This document shows positions 28,942 to 29,359 of a stretch of 29,359 bases of DNA, in pieces; the stretch's first letter is position 1, and every line of letters starts with the position of its first letter. The notes beneath the pieces are model-generated. The model was given only the letters and a program-made list of their open reading frames with translations, made no database searches and was not told the origin of the DNA. A program made the translations under genes and the position numbers. This DNA comes from a virus: IMG/VR virus record IMGVR_UViG_3300047383_000134, positions 1-29,359 of that record. One strand, written 5' to 3'.

Positions 28942-29359
28942 TTATTTCCTCTCATTTTTAATAAGGTCTAGTAATAAACCTTGTAGTTTTTGTTTACATT
29001 TAAGACGTTCATACATTTTATATTCAAGTTCGGTCGCCTCTATATGTATAATGTTTGACACGTGTTTCTTCCCTATCCTCTCTATCCTTCCATTCGCCTG
29101 AATGTATTGCTCATTACTAGTCACTGGTCCATACCATATGATTGTGCTAGCCGCTGTCAACGTAAGCCCATGTGCCATAGTGGCAGGGTGGGCAATAAGG
29201 ACACGAGGGTCTTTAGCATTTTGAAAGTCATAGAATATCTTGTTTCTTTTTGTAGCTGATACTTCTCCATTGACTACCGCAACGCTCCATTGTTTAGAGA
29301 GAATCCTCTCCAACATTCTTAACGTACCTGTTAGTGGTACAAATACTATTACCTTACCG
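28942..29359 (-). CDS. Superfamily 2 (SNF2-like) helicase, C-terminal part, 5' end outside window
   Basis: The frame stays open to the right edge, so the gene begins beyond the window; 138 C-terminal residues are visible. They hold the second RecA lobe: GKVIVFVPLT (motif IV region), then VLIAHPATMAHGLTLTAAST (motif V) and YIQANGRIERIGK (motif VI, QxxGRxxRxGK). This is the SNF2-type/phage DEAD-like helicase signature. It is likely an ATP-driven DNA translocase in replication or recombination. Conserved motifs I-III and the nucleotide-binding P-loop would lie outside the window. ATG at 29316 is internal and not the start. Confidence 0.85.
   Translation of the reverse strand, partial: GKVIVFVPLTGTLRMLERILSKQWSVAVVNGEVSATKRNKIFYDFQNAKDPRVLIAHPATMAHGLTLTAASTIIWYGPVTSNEQYIQANGRIERIGKKHVSNIIHIEATELEYKMYERLKCKQKLQGLLLDLIKNERK

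Overview
The window is a compact, AT-rich tailed-phage genome segment; the marine habitat is inferred. Genes abut or overlap (ATGA, TAATG) almost everywhere. The longest stretch without a gene is 56 bases. No tRNA, integrase, IS or CRISPR array was seen. The internal virion gene order and the giant polyvalent protein resemble a T7-like or marine podovirus layout. The small lysine-rich phage proteins, the holin-like protein and the low GC (judged by eye) suggest a marine phage of a low-GC bacterium, possibly an alphaproteobacterium. That host call is inference. Terminase, portal, capsid and DNA polymerase are not in the window and presumably lie beyond its two ends.

Left part, + strand (1-8700): a partial tail or fiber protein, an unknown 166-aa protein, two tandem membrane fatty acid desaturases, a second tail fiber, and a run of tiny genes (a fiber-assembly-like protein, an XhlA-like coiled-coil/TM protein, and very basic mini-proteins). 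Next come three exported proteins (a signal-peptide protein, a 43-aa lipoprotein and a 584-aa acidic protein), a TM/coiled-coil protein, a holin-like membrane protein and two more basic mini-proteins. No endolysin was recognised.

Middle part, + strand (8693-23934): a virion/tail module. It holds a 795-aa beta-rich structural protein, a small protein, a 261-aa protein with a repeated motif, a GNAT-like protein (compare T7 gp13), a glycine-zipper internal virion protein, a 523-aa protein and a 2800-aa polyvalent protein. The last has an HExxxH metallopeptidase-like motif and a PLxRFG-type C-terminus.

Right part, - strand (23936-29359): the replication module. In transcription order it holds the C-terminus of a superfamily 2 (SNF2-like) helicase, a Gam-like protein, a putative zinc-binding protein, an ssDNA-binding protein, a small HTH protein and a primase-helicase (AEP primase plus DUF927-type ATPase). 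The two modules converge with a single base between their stop codons.

Most notable: (1) two divergent desaturase genes placed among tail-fiber genes, predicting that the phage remodels host membrane lipids late in infection; (2) two lysine-rich ORFs buried in the +1 frame of acidic linkers of larger virion genes. Each has a strong ribosome binding site 7 nt before its ATG, and each lies where the outer frame stops using codons that would create +1 stops. The one at 18314-18559 looks like a known type of small phage protein (SKAQ motif).
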